This document shows positions 33,537 to 43,165 of a stretch of DNA of 64,000 nucleotides, one piece after another. The position numbers and the translations under genes were made by a program. Origin of the DNA: an uncultured Oscillospiraceae bacterium. Lineage in GTDB: Bacteria > Bacillota > Clostridia > Oscillospirales > Ruminococcaceae. Position 1 is the first letter of the stretch. Every line of letters starts with the position of its first letter. The notes beneath the pieces are model-generated. The model searched no databases, was not told the DNA's origin, and saw only the letters and a list, made by a program, of their open reading frames with translations. The stretch spans positions 25,844 to 89,843 of the forward strand of contig CAKSDC010000007.1 of the NCBI GenBank assembly GCA_934444765.1. The letters are read 5' to 3'.

Positions 33537-34121
33537 CTACTTTAACATACCCTTATCTTTGGCATCTTCTATGATATCCTTTATATACTGCCAAAGTACT
33601 TCCGAACCCTCATTGACGTGTGCGTTTCGATTTAATACTTGCTCTTCACTAACTCCATGAGTTTTCCAAGATATTCCGTCTTTGCGATAGTTCAAAGTAA
33701 TAGGTTGTATTCTATCTACCACGTTAGCGAACTTACTCTCAGGAGTCTGTTTATCTTCAAACTCACGCCATAAAGAGTATAGTTCTTGTTGTTGGTCTTG
33801 TGGTAGCATACCAAATAGACGTTCGGAAGCCTTTTGCTCTCTGTCTGCTTTCGTCTTGTAACCTTCGGTATCGTAACAGTAGGTATCGCCTGCATCTATT
33901 TCCACTATATCGTGAATTAGTACCATTTTGATAGTATGTAGTACGTCTATAGGTTGATTGCTATATTCAGATAGTATCATGACTAACATGGCTAAGTGCC
34001 AAGAGTGTTCTGCATCGTTTTCGGCTCTGTCTTCGTTTAATACTAAGGTCTGTCTATAGATATTCTTCATCTTATCTATTTCCACTAAAAATTCTATCTG
34101 TTTTTTCAGTCTTTCATCCAT
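33537..34121 (-). CDS. HD domain phosphohydrolase (YfbR-like)
   Basis: A 194-residue HD-superfamily enzyme. Metal ligands fit HD_3 type: ENDAEHSWHLAM near residues 34-45, LIHDIVEIDAGDTY near 68-81, and a later Asp in VVDRIQP near 143. YfbR-like proteins are 5'-deoxynucleotidases; other relatives act on different nucleotides. Part of a leftward run from rpiR-like through the acyltransferase with short gaps. Confidence 0.85.
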   Translation of the reverse strand: MDERLKKQIEFLVEIDKMKNIYRQTLVLNEDRAENDAEHSWHLAMLVMILSEYSNQPIDVLHTIKMVLIHDIVEIDAGDTYCYDTEGYKTKADREQKASERLFGMLPQDQQQELYSLWREFEDKQTPESKFANVVDRIQPITLNYRKDGISWKTHGVSEEQVLNRNAHVNEGSEVLWQYIKDIIEDAKDKGMLK

Positions 34122-34146
34122 GATTATATCTCTCCTTTTTTGGATA

Positions 34147-35367
34147 TTACATATTAACTCCTGCTACATAGCCTGTAGCAAAGGCTATTTGTAGATTAAA
34201 TCCGCCTGTGTATGCGTCAACGTCTAAAACCTCTCCTGAAAAGTATAGACCTTGTATCAGTTTAGACTGCATAGTCTTAGGGTTTACCTCTTTAATGGAT
34301 ACTCCACCACTGGTAACGATAGCTTCATTAAGAGGTCTAAAATCCTTTATAGTAATAGGAAAACCTTTCATTAAAGATACTATTTCAGAACGCTGTTCCT
34401 TAGTAATCTGATTTACCTTAGTACTGAAAGGAACTTTTGATAACTTCGCAAATACTGGTATCATCTTAGTAGGTAGTAGTTTACCCAAAGAGTTGATATA
34501 GTCTTTATTTATACTTTCGGAAAAGTCACGTTGGATACGCTTGTCTAAAGCCTCTACTGAAAGGGCTGGTTTTAGGTCTATTAGTATTCTGTACCTGTTA
34601 GGTTGCATCTTGTCTATATGTGAACTTGCACTTAACACTAAAGGTCCTGATACTCCAAAGTGTGTGAATAGCATTTCGCCAAGTTCGGAGTAGATACACT
34701 TTTCACCGTCGTATAGGTTTAGTTTTACGTTCTTTAAGGATAAACCCATCATATCGGAACAGTACTTCTCTTGTACTACTAAAGGCACTAAAGAGGGTAC
34801 TAACTTATTTATAGTGTGTCCTACAGACTGTGCAAAAGTATATCCGTCACCAGTAGAACCAGTAGCCATATACGACTTTCCACCCGTAGCGATTAGTACA
34901 CTATTTCCATAGTAGTCACCGCCGTCAGTCTTTACACCTAAGCATACACTATCTTGTACTATAAGTTCAACGACGTTCTGCTTGATTATAGGTACACCGC
35001 ACCTTTTGAGTTCACGTTCTAACGCCTTAGAGATATCCATAGCCTTATCACTGACTGGAAATACTCTGTTGCCACGTTCTGTCTTTAACGGAACGCCTAA
35101 GTCTTCAAAGAAGTTTATAGTATCTTGTGCCGAAAACTTAGAAAACGCACTATATAGAAACTTTGGATTTCGTGGAATGTTATGCATAAGTTCATTATTA
35201 GAGCAGTTATTAGTAACGTTACAACGTCCTTTACCAGTAATGTTGATTTTTTTACCAATATAGCCGTTCTTTTCGATGATGCAAACGGTCTTTCCTAATC
35301 TTGCTGAGGTGATACCTGCTATACTACCACTTGCACCGCCACCCACTATTATTACGTCATACTTCAT
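34147..35367 (-). CDS. BaiN/HI0933-type FAD-dependent oxidoreductase
   Basis: A 406-residue flavoprotein: the FAD dinucleotide motif IIVGGGASGSIAGI at the N-terminus, GKKINITGKGRCNVTN near residue 37, IATGGKSYMATGSTGDGY near 160, and a C-terminal SGEVLDVDAYTGGFNLQIAF. Homologues include YhiN/HI0933 and BaiN, which was proposed to reduce bile-acid intermediates; the general role is unknown. The gene lies 21 bp after the rpiR-like regulator. Confidence 0.9.
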   Translation of the reverse strand: MKYDVIIVGGGASGSIAGITSARLGKTVCIIEKNGYIGKKINITGKGRCNVTNNCSNNELMHNIPRNPKFLYSAFSKFSAQDTINFFEDLGVPLKTERGNRVFPVSDKAMDISKALERELKRCGVPIIKQNVVELIVQDSVCLGVKTDGGDYYGNSVLIATGGKSYMATGSTGDGYTFAQSVGHTINKLVPSLVPLVVQEKYCSDMMGLSLKNVKLNLYDGEKCIYSELGEMLFTHFGVSGPLVLSASSHIDKMQPNRYRILIDLKPALSVEALDKRIQRDFSESINKDYINSLGKLLPTKMIPVFAKLSKVPFSTKVNQITKEQRSEIVSLMKGFPITIKDFRPLNEAIVTSGGVSIKEVNPKTMQSKLIQGLYFSGEVLDVDAYTGGFNLQIAFATGYVAGVNM

Positions 35368-35388
35368 AATATACTACACTTCCTTATA

Positions 35389-36264
35389 TTAATTCTCCGA
35401 CTTATCGTATACTTGATACTCTTCCCAGATAGTCTCTAACGTGTTAAAAGTCTGTGCTACGTCGTCTTTTTTCAGCATACTAATAGTTACTAATAGAGCG
35501 TTTATTAAACTCATAGCACCCACCATTGAGTCCACAAAAGATGACATATTACTTTTAGCTAACATCTTATAGTTGGATATTTTGGCTATAGGAGAAGTTT
35601 CGCTATCAGTAATAGCTATAACTTTAGCGTTACGACCGTTGGCATACTGTAACGCTTTAAGCGTCTGTGTGGAATATCGTGGAAAACTTATGCCTATAAT
35701 AACGTCGTTTTCACTAATGCGTAGCACCTGTTGAAGTATATCGGTAGTGCCAGAAGGTCTTATATGTTTAACGTCCTGTAGCATAAGCTCTAAATAGTAA
35801 GATAGCAGTAACGCTAAAGGTTCGGAACTTCGTGAACCTATAATGTATACTCTTTTAGCGTTAGATATTTCTTCTGCTATGGTACGTAGTTGACTTTCGG
35901 TAGTCATTTCCACGGTAGAACGAATACTCTCAATATCTATAGTGGATACTCTTTCTAATATTCCCTTGCCGTTAGACTTTTCTTCCGCTAAGTTCATACG
36001 TTGTAAGAATGTAAGTTTACGTTTGGCAGTTTCGGAAAGTTCGGATTGAAATTCAGGATATCCTTCAAAACCTAACTCATAAGCGAACCTAACCGCTGTA
36101 GACTCACTTACTCCAGCAGTTTCGCCCAACTTAGAAGCCGTCATAAAACCAGCCTTATCGTAGTTGTTTAAAATGTAGTCTGCTATTTTTTTGTGTCCTT
36201 TGGACATAGTAGAGTACGTCTGCTTTATTTTAATAAATAGCGGAGAGTCTTTATAGTTTTGCAT
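35389..36264 (-). CDS. MurR/RpiR family transcriptional regulator
   Basis: A 291-residue regulator. The N-terminal HTH_6 domain has GHKKIADYILNNYDKAGFMTASKLGE and ESTAVRFAYELGFEGY. The C-terminal SIS sugar-phosphate domain has YIIGSRSSEPLALLL near residue 139 and IGISFPRYSTQTLKAL near 195. These proteins sense sugar phosphates, often amino sugars from wall recycling. No sugar operon is nearby, so the target is unclear. Confidence 0.9.
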   Translation of the reverse strand: MQNYKDSPLFIKIKQTYSTMSKGHKKIADYILNNYDKAGFMTASKLGETAGVSESTAVRFAYELGFEGYPEFQSELSETAKRKLTFLQRMNLAEEKSNGKGILERVSTIDIESIRSTVEMTTESQLRTIAEEISNAKRVYIIGSRSSEPLALLLSYYLELMLQDVKHIRPSGTTDILQQVLRISENDVIIGISFPRYSTQTLKALQYANGRNAKVIAITDSETSPIAKISNYKMLAKSNMSSFVDSMVGAMSLINALLVTISMLKKDDVAQTFNTLETIWEEYQVYDKSEN

Positions 36265-36304
36265 ATTATCAAAAACACCTCTTGTATATATAACTTTTAG
36301 ACTA

Positions 36305-36562
36305 TTAGCTTTCCCAAACGCTACGTTGCAGTCTAAGGATAGCCTCTCTACGGAGTTTAGTCTGTTCTTTATCCACGGTATAAAAACCGTCTTTAGTGAC
36401 TATTACGTCTCCCTCGAAACAGTCGTTAGGCAGTTCGGACCTTTTAACTTCATAATGATGTTTGCCGTCTTCTAAGATAGCGTATTCACCTTCAAATCTA
36501 TCTATTATTAACATATCAATATATCCATTACTGACTATAATATCAGTAAGTTTTCCTTTCAT
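36305..36562 (-). CDS. DUF3006 domain protein
   Basis: An 85-residue protein. The DUF3006 core starts at MLIIDRFEGEYAILEDGKHHYEV near residue 17. These small beta proteins frequently sit next to a secreted ComEC-like metallo-beta-lactamase, as here, but their task is unknown. The given start is 3 bp after the preceding stop (coupled); the internal ATG at residue 17 is an alternative start. Confidence 0.75.
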   Translation of the reverse strand: MKGKLTDIIVSNGYIDMLIIDRFEGEYAILEDGKHHYEVKRSELPNDCFEGDVIVTKDGFYTVDKEQTKLRREAILRLQRSVWES

Positions 36563-36565
36563 TAT

Positions 36566-37483
36566 TTATTTTTCGGTAGTAGTTTCTATAGTACTTCCAT
36601 TAGACACCATGTGTATAGTACCTTCTTCGTCTGTACGATACACTTCTATATTAGCATCGTATAGTTTATCCATAGTCTCTTCACATGGGTGATTGTACTT
36701 ATTATTTACTCCACACATTATAACGGCTATTTCAGGAGTAATAGCGTCCAAAAATTCTTGAGTGGTAGCAGTATCACTTCCATGATGTCCAACCTTTAAA
36801 ACGTCAACGTCTTCTAACAGACCGTTTTGTAACATCTCTTTTTCCGAACGCTTAGAAGCGTCTCCAGTAAATATAAACTTGTTATCACCATGAGTGAGTA
36901 TAGTCACTACCGATATATCGTTCAAGTCGGAATAGTCGTCCGAATTTGGTGCTACTATCTCTAATTGAGCGTTTCCTAAGTCGTACACGTCGCCCACTAC
37001 TGCCGATGTGATAGTTAAACCTTTATCGGCTATAGCAGTTAGATACTTTTCGTATACTCTTGTGGTAGGAACTATATCGTCTGACATTTTACCTTGTAAG
37101 ATGTGTTCAACGTTCATATCTGTGATTATTTTAGGTAATGCTCCTATGTGGTCGGAATGTGGGTGTGTGGCGACTATGTAGTCTAAAGTTTCCACTCCGT
37201 TATCTGTAAGATACTGTTCTACAGTTTCAGCGTTTTCACTTTCTCCCGCATCGATTAGTACGTTGCTTTCGTCTGTCTGTATTAGTATACAGTCGCCTTG
37301 ACCTACGTCTATAAAAGATACTGTAACGTAGTCTTCTTGAGCGTACTCCGAACTATCGTTGATATATACATCACAAGAAGTTAATACTCCTACACACATA
37401 GCAACTACTAACGATAGTGCTATCTTTTCTTCCTTTTTACGCTTGAACCCTTTGTACTTCCATTTTTGGAACGTCTTTCCCAT
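36566..37483 (-). CDS. ComEC/Rec2-like metallo-beta-lactamase lipoprotein
   Basis: 305 residues. A basic n-region, hydrophobic core and lipobox LTSC (Cys near 37) predict a surface lipoprotein. The hydrolase domain has FIDVGQGDCILI near 57, the metal motif ATHPHSDHIGAL near 104-115, FTGDA near 200, and KVGHHGSDTAT near 222. It matches the detached C-terminal domain of ComEC and may degrade nucleic acid or phosphodiesters at the surface. It overlaps the ygiQ end by 64 bp; AGGGGG lies 6 bases before the ATG, which supports that start. Confidence 0.85.
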   Translation of the reverse strand: MGKTFQKWKYKGFKRKKEEKIALSLVVAMCVGVLTSCDVYINDSSEYAQEDYVTVSFIDVGQGDCILIQTDESNVLIDAGESENAETVEQYLTDNGVETLDYIVATHPHSDHIGALPKIITDMNVEHILQGKMSDDIVPTTRVYEKYLTAIADKGLTITSAVVGDVYDLGNAQLEIVAPNSDDYSDLNDISVVTILTHGDNKFIFTGDASKRSEKEMLQNGLLEDVDVLKVGHHGSDTATTQEFLDAITPEIAVIMCGVNNKYNHPCEETMDKLYDANIEVYRTDEEGTIHMVSNGSTIETTTEK

Positions 37484-39321
37484 GTTTTACCCCCTGTACT
37501 TCTGTTACTGTTAGACGGTTTAAAGTCTTCTCTTACCAAACACTTTGGAGAGTTGCCTATTAAGTCTAAACGATTAGCTCGCTTTAAAGCCTTTATTATC
37601 AACGGTTTATTTTCTGGTCTAAAGTACTGCAATAATGCACGTTGCATAGACTTTTCTTCGGAAGTCTTTGGAACGTATACCTTTTCCATAGTATAAGGAT
37701 TTAGTTCGGTGTAAAACATACACGTTGAAATAGTTCCAGGGGTTGGATAGAAGTCTTGAACCTGTTCGGGATGTATCTTGTTTTCTTTTAGGAACACGGC
37801 TAACTCGATAGCCTCTTTTAGGGTACTCCCTGGGTGAGAAGACATTAAGTATGGTACTAAGTACTGTTCTTTGCCCATGCCCTTAGTTATAGAGTAAAAC
37901 TTTTGCTGAAATCTCTTGTAAGCCTCTATGTGAGGTTTGCCCATCATATCCAGTACTACGGCGGAACAGTGTTCAGGAGCAACTTTTAACTGTCCGCTTA
38001 CGTGATATCTAATTAACTCCTTCATGAACTCATCGTTTTTATCTTCTATAAGATAATCGTACCTAATACCGGAACGGATAAATACTCTTTTGATACCCTT
38101 TATGTTACGTATTTTGCGTAGTATGTCAAGATATTCGGTATGGTCGACTTTTAATGCTTTGCAAGGTGTAGGTGCTAAACACTTTTTACCCTTACACAGA
38201 CCATACTTTAACTGCTTATCACAAGAGGTACTTCTAAAGTTGGCAGTAGGTCCGCCTACATCGTGAATGTATCCCTTAAAGTTAGGCATTTTGGTTAGTC
38301 TTTCAGCCTCTTGCAGTATGGACTGTTCACTACGTACCGAAACTTTTCTGCCTTGATGTAACGCTATGGAGCAAAAGTTACAGTATCCAAAACAGCCTCT
38401 ATTGTGCGTAATGGAAAACTCTACCTCTTTGATACCAGGTACACCACCTAAACTTTCGTAGTCAGGGTGGTATGCTCGAGTATATGGCAGGGAGTACACA
38501 TAGTCCAACTCTGGTGTGGTAAGTGCTAACGCTGGAGGGTTCTGCACTAACATAGTATTGCCATGCCTTTGAATGATAGTCTTACCATACACTTCATCTT
38601 GTTGGTCGTACTGTATTCTGCAAGACTTAGCGTAGGCTTCTTTATTGATGGATACCTGTTCATAAGATGAACACTCTGCACAACCATATGGAGTATTTTT
38701 AGGTTCGGTTAAGTAGCAAGTACCTCTAATATCCGTCATAGAGTGGATACTTTCACCGTTGGCTAATCTATTAGCGATTTCTATTACTTGATGTTCACCC
38801 ATACCATACATTAGTATATCCGCTCCACTATCTACTAATATAGAAGGTCTAACCCTATCGTCCCAATAGTCGTAGTGAGCAAAACGCCTTAACGAAGCCT
38901 CTAAACCACCTATGGCTATGGGAACGGTATTTCCGAATATCTCTCTTAACTTTTTACAGTATACTATTACTGCTCTATCTGGTCTACTACCAGACTTTCC
39001 ACCTGCCGTGTACACGTCGTCGGAACGCTTACGCTTAGCCACTGTATAGTGTGCCACCATACTATCGATATTACCTGAAGTGACTAAAAAGCCTAACTTT
39101 GGAGTACCTAAACGTTTAAAGTCTTGGTCGGACTTCCAATCGGGTTGAGCTACTATTCCTACAGTATAACCTTTAGCCTCTAATATTCTTGAAATTATTG
39201 CCACACCAAAGGATGGGTGGTCTACATAGCTATCGCCAGTAATAAACACAAAGTCTAACTGAGATATACCTCTATCTTTTAAGTCTTGTGCTGACATTGG
39301 CAAAAACAGACTTCTATCCAA
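37420..39321 (-). CDS. YgiQ family radical SAM protein
   Basis: A 633-residue protein. An N-terminal cobalamin-like domain (DFVFITGDSYVDHPSFG) precedes the radical SAM domain with the 4Fe-4S motif NRGCFGYCNFCS (C-x3-C-x2-C) near residues 312-320. The family-specific C-terminal half has VAPEHCS, YLVPYLMSSHPG and QVQDFYPTPGT. The reaction is unknown. The basic tail (SNRSTGGKTWERRSKNGSTK) overlaps the next gene in another frame. Confidence 0.92.
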   Translation of the reverse strand: MDRSLFLPMSAQDLKDRGISQLDFVFITGDSYVDHPSFGVAIISRILEAKGYTVGIVAQPDWKSDQDFKRLGTPKLGFLVTSGNIDSMVAHYTVAKRKRSDDVYTAGGKSGSRPDRAVIVYCKKLREIFGNTVPIAIGGLEASLRRFAHYDYWDDRVRPSILVDSGADILMYGMGEHQVIEIANRLANGESIHSMTDIRGTCYLTEPKNTPYGCAECSSYEQVSINKEAYAKSCRIQYDQQDEVYGKTIIQRHGNTMLVQNPPALALTTPELDYVYSLPYTRAYHPDYESLGGVPGIKEVEFSITHNRGCFGYCNFCSIALHQGRKVSVRSEQSILQEAERLTKMPNFKGYIHDVGGPTANFRSTSCDKQLKYGLCKGKKCLAPTPCKALKVDHTEYLDILRKIRNIKGIKRVFIRSGIRYDYLIEDKNDEFMKELIRYHVSGQLKVAPEHCSAVVLDMMGKPHIEAYKRFQQKFYSITKGMGKEQYLVPYLMSSHPGSTLKEAIELAVFLKENKIHPEQVQDFYPTPGTISTCMFYTELNPYTMEKVYVPKTSEEKSMQRALLQYFRPENKPLIIKALKRANRLDLIGNSPKCLVREDFKPSNSNRSTGGKTWERRSKNGSTKGSSVKRKKR

Positions 39322-39339
39322 TTAATATCCTCCTTAATA

Positions 39340-42006
39340 TTATCCTTGTTTACCGTTCACTTTACGTTCTGTCCATTGTGTCTTAGTTAATAGTATCTCA
39401 CGAGGTTTAGAACCCTGTGAAACTCCTACTATTCCCATTTCTTCCAGTTCGTCCATAATACGTCCTGCACGAGCGTATCCTAACTTTAGTCTACGTTGTA
39501 TCATGGAAGTGGAGGCTTGACCGCTTTCCATAATCATATCTATGGCACGTTCTATTAAGTCCTCATCACTGTTAGGAATAACCTCATCACTACTATTATA
39601 ACTACTTTTAGAACTTTTTTCAATAGGTACAGACTTTTCTATCTCCTGTAGAATGTCATCGCTATAATTAGCTTCAAAGTTTTGCTTGATGTAGTTTACA
39701 GTAGCCTCTATATCCTTAGGCGATACCCAACAACCTTGAACTCTTAAAGGTTTAGGCATACCCGTAGGAAAGTATAACATATCGCCACGACCTAACAACT
39801 TTTCAGCACCGTTGGTGTCTATTACGGTACGGCTATCTATCGCAGACATTACCGAAAGTGCTATTCTACTTGGAATGTTAGCCTTTATTAAACCGGTTAT
39901 TATATCTACAGTAGGTCTTTGAGTGGCTATTATTAGATGCATTCCCGCTGCACGTGCCATCTGTGCTAAACGACAGATAGCCTCTTCTACGTCACCTTTG
40001 GCTACCATCATCAAGTCGGCAAGTTCGTCTATGGCTATTACTATTTGAGGCATCTTTTCGCCTATGCCAGTCTCTTCTACTTTTTGATTGTAACCACTTA
40101 GGTCTTTAACCTTATTATCAGCAAAAGTTTGATATCTTCTTAACATCTCCTGAACTGCCCAGTTTAAAGCACCTGCGGACTTTTTAGGGTCTGTTACTAC
40201 TGGAATTAGCAAGTGAGGTATTCCTGAATAGTGCTGAAACTCTACTATCTTAGGGTCTATTAGTATAAACTTAACCTCTTCTGGAGTGGCATTATATAGT
40301 ATACTCATAATTATAGAGTTTGTACATACCGACTTACCCGAACCCGTAGCACCCGCTATTATGACGTGTGGCATCTTAGCTATATCGCCTACTATTACAT
40401 TACCTGCAATATCTTTGCCGACTACAAAAGATAGTTTACTCTTTTTGCAACTCTCTTTGAACTTTTCACTTTCGATAAGTTCCCTAATAGAGACTACGTC
40501 TGTAACTTTATTAGGAACTTCTACACCTATAGCAGACTTCCCTGGTATAGGTGCTTCCATTCTTACACCGGAAGTGGCTAAGTTTAACGCTATATCGTCT
40601 GCAAGGTTGGTAATCTTAGATACTTTAATTCCTGCATATGGTTGAACTTCATAACGTGTAACTGCTGGACCTCTGCTTATACCGACTATATTCGCTTTAG
40701 CTTGAAAACTTTCTAACGTTTCGATTAGTTTTTTAGCAGTAGTTTCCAATTCTTCTTTAGAAACTTTGGAGGTACTATTATCTTTACCCTTTTCCAATAG
40801 TGCAGTGGAAGGTTTTCTATAATGATACTTTTTGTTAGTACTCTTAGGCTTAGGTGGAGTATCTACTAAAGTATCTTGAAGTTCCAACTGAATATCTTCG
40901 GTAACGTTGTCTAACGGACTTTCTTCTGTCGTAGGTTCTGTAAGGGGTGCTTGCTCAACTGGAATGCTTTCGGTATCTTCAATTGAAACGTCTATGTTTT
41001 CGTCGTCGTTAGAAGTATCGTCAGTAACGGGACTATAGTCGTTGAATATAGTATCCAATTCGTCGTCGCCAGTATTAGCGATAACGTCTTCTGGGGTATT
41101 TTCTTCTTCCTCTTCTTCTTCTACATACTCGAATAGTGCATTGTCGATAGTCTGTTTAGCCTTTTCGATAGTTTTAGAGACTATATCCGATATGGAAGAT
41201 AGTACGTCTTCTTTCTCTTCCTCTTTTTTAGTATCGTCTTTAACGTTAGGTTCAACGTCTTTAGACTTAGCAGTATCTTTTTTTAAGTTTAAAGTAGGCT
41301 TCTTTTTAGGCTTTTCTTGAACGCCTAAGTCTTCAGGAACTACGTCTTCTTCAGGAGTTTCCATAAAGTTCAAGTTGCTAAATACTTCCTTAACCTTTAT
41401 GAATGGCAACTTTATAATGTCTATCGCACCCAACAGAGAAGTATTAGTGAGCAACATTAATATCACCAATATAGCTATAGCCATTACTATCTTAGAACCT
41501 ACATTACCTAAAACACTAAGCAATGATAGTCCTATTAAAGAACCTACTACTCCACCACCTTTTAAGTCTATAGAGTCGTTATATATGTACTGTATACTTG
41601 CCGATAGTGTATTACCTTTAATCTCTGGAAAGAAGAATATTTCTATAGCACCACTCACTATTAGCAGTCCTAACAGACTTTCACAAAGTCTTCTCACTAT
41701 CAATTGATGAGACTTATTCTGTGCTAACAATACCGCTATAAACGATACTATTACTGGTACTACAAACGAACTTATTCCAAATATGCCTCTAACTACTTGG
41801 TGCATAACTTTCCAACCGTCTGAACCTTCAACCGTTGCGACTAAAAATAGTAGTATTCCCAAAGCGAATAACATTACAGCCCAAAATTGGTTTTTTTGGT
41901 CTATTTGATTCTTATTCGGCTTTTTAGTAGTATTCTTTTTGGAACTGTTATTCTGTTTTTTAGAGCTGTTACTATTCTTTTTGTTATTACTATTTTTTTC
42001 AGCCAT
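39340..42006 (-). CDS. ftsK: DNA translocase FtsK/SpoIIIE
   Basis: 888 residues. A Lys/Asn/Ser-rich N-terminus is followed by four membrane helices (about 45-200), a long acidic Thr/Glu/Asp linker (230-400), the alpha-beta motor with Walker A IIAGATGSGKSVCTN near 553 and Walker B VIAIDELADLMM near 655, and the C-terminal gamma winged helix (DLIERAIDMIMESGQAST on). It pumps chromosomal DNA through the division or sporulation septum. A 138-bp leader with three hairpins separates it from uppP. Confidence 0.95.
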   Translation of the reverse strand: MAEKNSNNKKNSNSSKKQNNSSKKNTTKKPNKNQIDQKNQFWAVMLFALGILLFLVATVEGSDGWKVMHQVVRGIFGISSFVVPVIVSFIAVLLAQNKSHQLIVRRLCESLLGLLIVSGAIEIFFFPEIKGNTLSASIQYIYNDSIDLKGGGVVGSLIGLSLLSVLGNVGSKIVMAIAILVILMLLTNTSLLGAIDIIKLPFIKVKEVFSNLNFMETPEEDVVPEDLGVQEKPKKKPTLNLKKDTAKSKDVEPNVKDDTKKEEEKEDVLSSISDIVSKTIEKAKQTIDNALFEYVEEEEEEENTPEDVIANTGDDELDTIFNDYSPVTDDTSNDDENIDVSIEDTESIPVEQAPLTEPTTEESPLDNVTEDIQLELQDTLVDTPPKPKSTNKKYHYRKPSTALLEKGKDNSTSKVSKEELETTAKKLIETLESFQAKANIVGISRGPAVTRYEVQPYAGIKVSKITNLADDIALNLATSGVRMEAPIPGKSAIGVEVPNKVTDVVSIRELIESEKFKESCKKSKLSFVVGKDIAGNVIVGDIAKMPHVIIAGATGSGKSVCTNSIIMSILYNATPEEVKFILIDPKIVEFQHYSGIPHLLIPVVTDPKKSAGALNWAVQEMLRRYQTFADNKVKDLSGYNQKVEETGIGEKMPQIVIAIDELADLMMVAKGDVEEAICRLAQMARAAGMHLIIATQRPTVDIITGLIKANIPSRIALSVMSAIDSRTVIDTNGAEKLLGRGDMLYFPTGMPKPLRVQGCWVSPKDIEATVNYIKQNFEANYSDDILQEIEKSVPIEKSSKSSYNSSDEVIPNSDEDLIERAIDMIMESGQASTSMIQRRLKLGYARAGRIMDELEEMGIVGVSQGSKPREILLTKTQWTERKVNGKQG

Positions 42007-42034
42007 ATTATACCTCCTAAATATAGTTAAACGC

Positions 42035-42116
42035 TTTGTAATGGAAGTCTTACGATAAAAAAGATGTCCATTACAAAATACTTAACCTTATAGTTAAGGG
42101 CGGATACTATCCGCCC
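42035..42116 (-). other. Hairpin array between uppP and ftsK
   Basis: Three stem-loops in 80 bp: TTTGTAATGGA / TCCATTACAAA (11 bp, 42035-42077), CTTAAC / GTTAAG (42081-42098), and GGGCGGA / TCCGCCC (42098-42116). The last is the likely uppP terminator; the first lies in the ftsK leader. Confidence 0.5.
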
Positions 42117-42144
42117 ACTATATCAAAAAAATATTGTATGTACT

Positions 42145-43038
42145 CTACGATAGGTATTGCACTATGTTCATACCTGTAACCTGTTCTATAATGCCACAAG
42201 TTATTACACATAGACCTAATACTAAAGTGTATACCGCAAATATCTTAAACTGACTATTATTTATTAACATATCTACTAACTTGATAGCTAACACGCCTAC
42301 TATGGCAGATACTACTAAAGCTATTAATACTGGTACTATCTGTATGTCTAAACCTGTACTTATAGCGTCTTTTAACTCTAAAAGACAGCCTGCTAATATA
42401 GTAGGTATTCCTAATATAAATGAGTATTTAACGGCAGTTTCACGCTTTAAGCCTCTAAACAAACCACCACATATGGTAGAACCTGAACGTGAAATTCCTG
42501 GGAATAACGCTCCAGCTTGAAACAGTCCTATTACTATGGCATCTTTAAGAGTAATATCGCCAGCTTCTTTTTTTAACTTCTTCTTAGGCACTCTATCGGA
42601 CATGAACAGTATAAACGAAGTATACAGAAAGAAACATCCTAACGCTATGAAGTTAGTACCAGCCTTTTCAAAAAGGTCTTTTAGTGGATAGAACGGAACT
42701 AATAACACTAACGATACTATTAACATATATATCATGTTACGTTCTGGGGTACGAGTTGCAGTATCTTTAAGAGTGAACTTCCCACTAAATATATCCTTAA
42801 AGATAGAGCCTAATTCTTTTAATAGTCCTAAAATGGTATCCCAAAAGGCTATGAACACGGCTACTAAAGTTCCTAAGTGGACTATTACCAACATGAACGT
42901 GGTCTCATCGGCAGACTTACCCGTTAAGTGTGCGTATAGGTTTAAGTGTCCTGAACTTGAAATAGGTAAAAATTCGGTTAAGCCTTGTATTACCGCCTGA
43001 ACTATTGCGTCGATAATATCATGCAACATGATGTACAC
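42145..43038 (-). CDS. uppP: Undecaprenyl-diphosphatase UppP (BacA)
   Basis: About 297 residues, eight membrane helices. Motifs: GLTEFLPISSSGHL near residue 19-32 and the PGISRSGSTI block near 175, both part of the active site. It recycles undecaprenyl pyrophosphate for wall synthesis and can confer bacitracin tolerance. The start may be the GTG at 43038, five bases past AAAGG, or the ATG three codons later, which gives the usual N-terminus. Confidence 0.93.
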   Translation of the reverse strand: MYIMLHDIIDAIVQAVIQGLTEFLPISSSGHLNLYAHLTGKSADETTFMLVIVHLGTLVAVFIAFWDTILGLLKELGSIFKDIFSGKFTLKDTATRTPERNMIYMLIVSLVLLVPFYPLKDLFEKAGTNFIALGCFFLYTSFILFMSDRVPKKKLKKEAGDITLKDAIVIGLFQAGALFPGISRSGSTICGGLFRGLKRETAVKYSFILGIPTILAGCLLELKDAISTGLDIQIVPVLIALVVSAIVGVLAIKLVDMLINNSQFKIFAVYTLVLGLCVITCGIIEQVTGMNIVQYLS

Positions 43039-43094
43039 AACACCCTTTCTAAATAAATATTAAGTTTTAAAGTTTATACTATGTGCAATTCATA

Positions 43095-43113
43095 TCCCAC
43101 CGTATAGGTGGGA
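43095..43113. terminator. Stem-loop after tepA
   Basis: The 7-bp arms TCCCACC and GGTGGGA around a 5-base loop; ATATTTT follows on the plus side. Confidence 0.4.
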
Positions 43114-43165
43114 ATATTTTGCAGTCGATTAGTATAATATGCAAACGTTATATAATATCATACTA

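Noticed and set aside
42035..42116. Riboswitch in the ftsK leader
   Set aside because: The three hairpins are simple arms without conserved loop sequences and are better explained as a uppP terminator plus leader folds.
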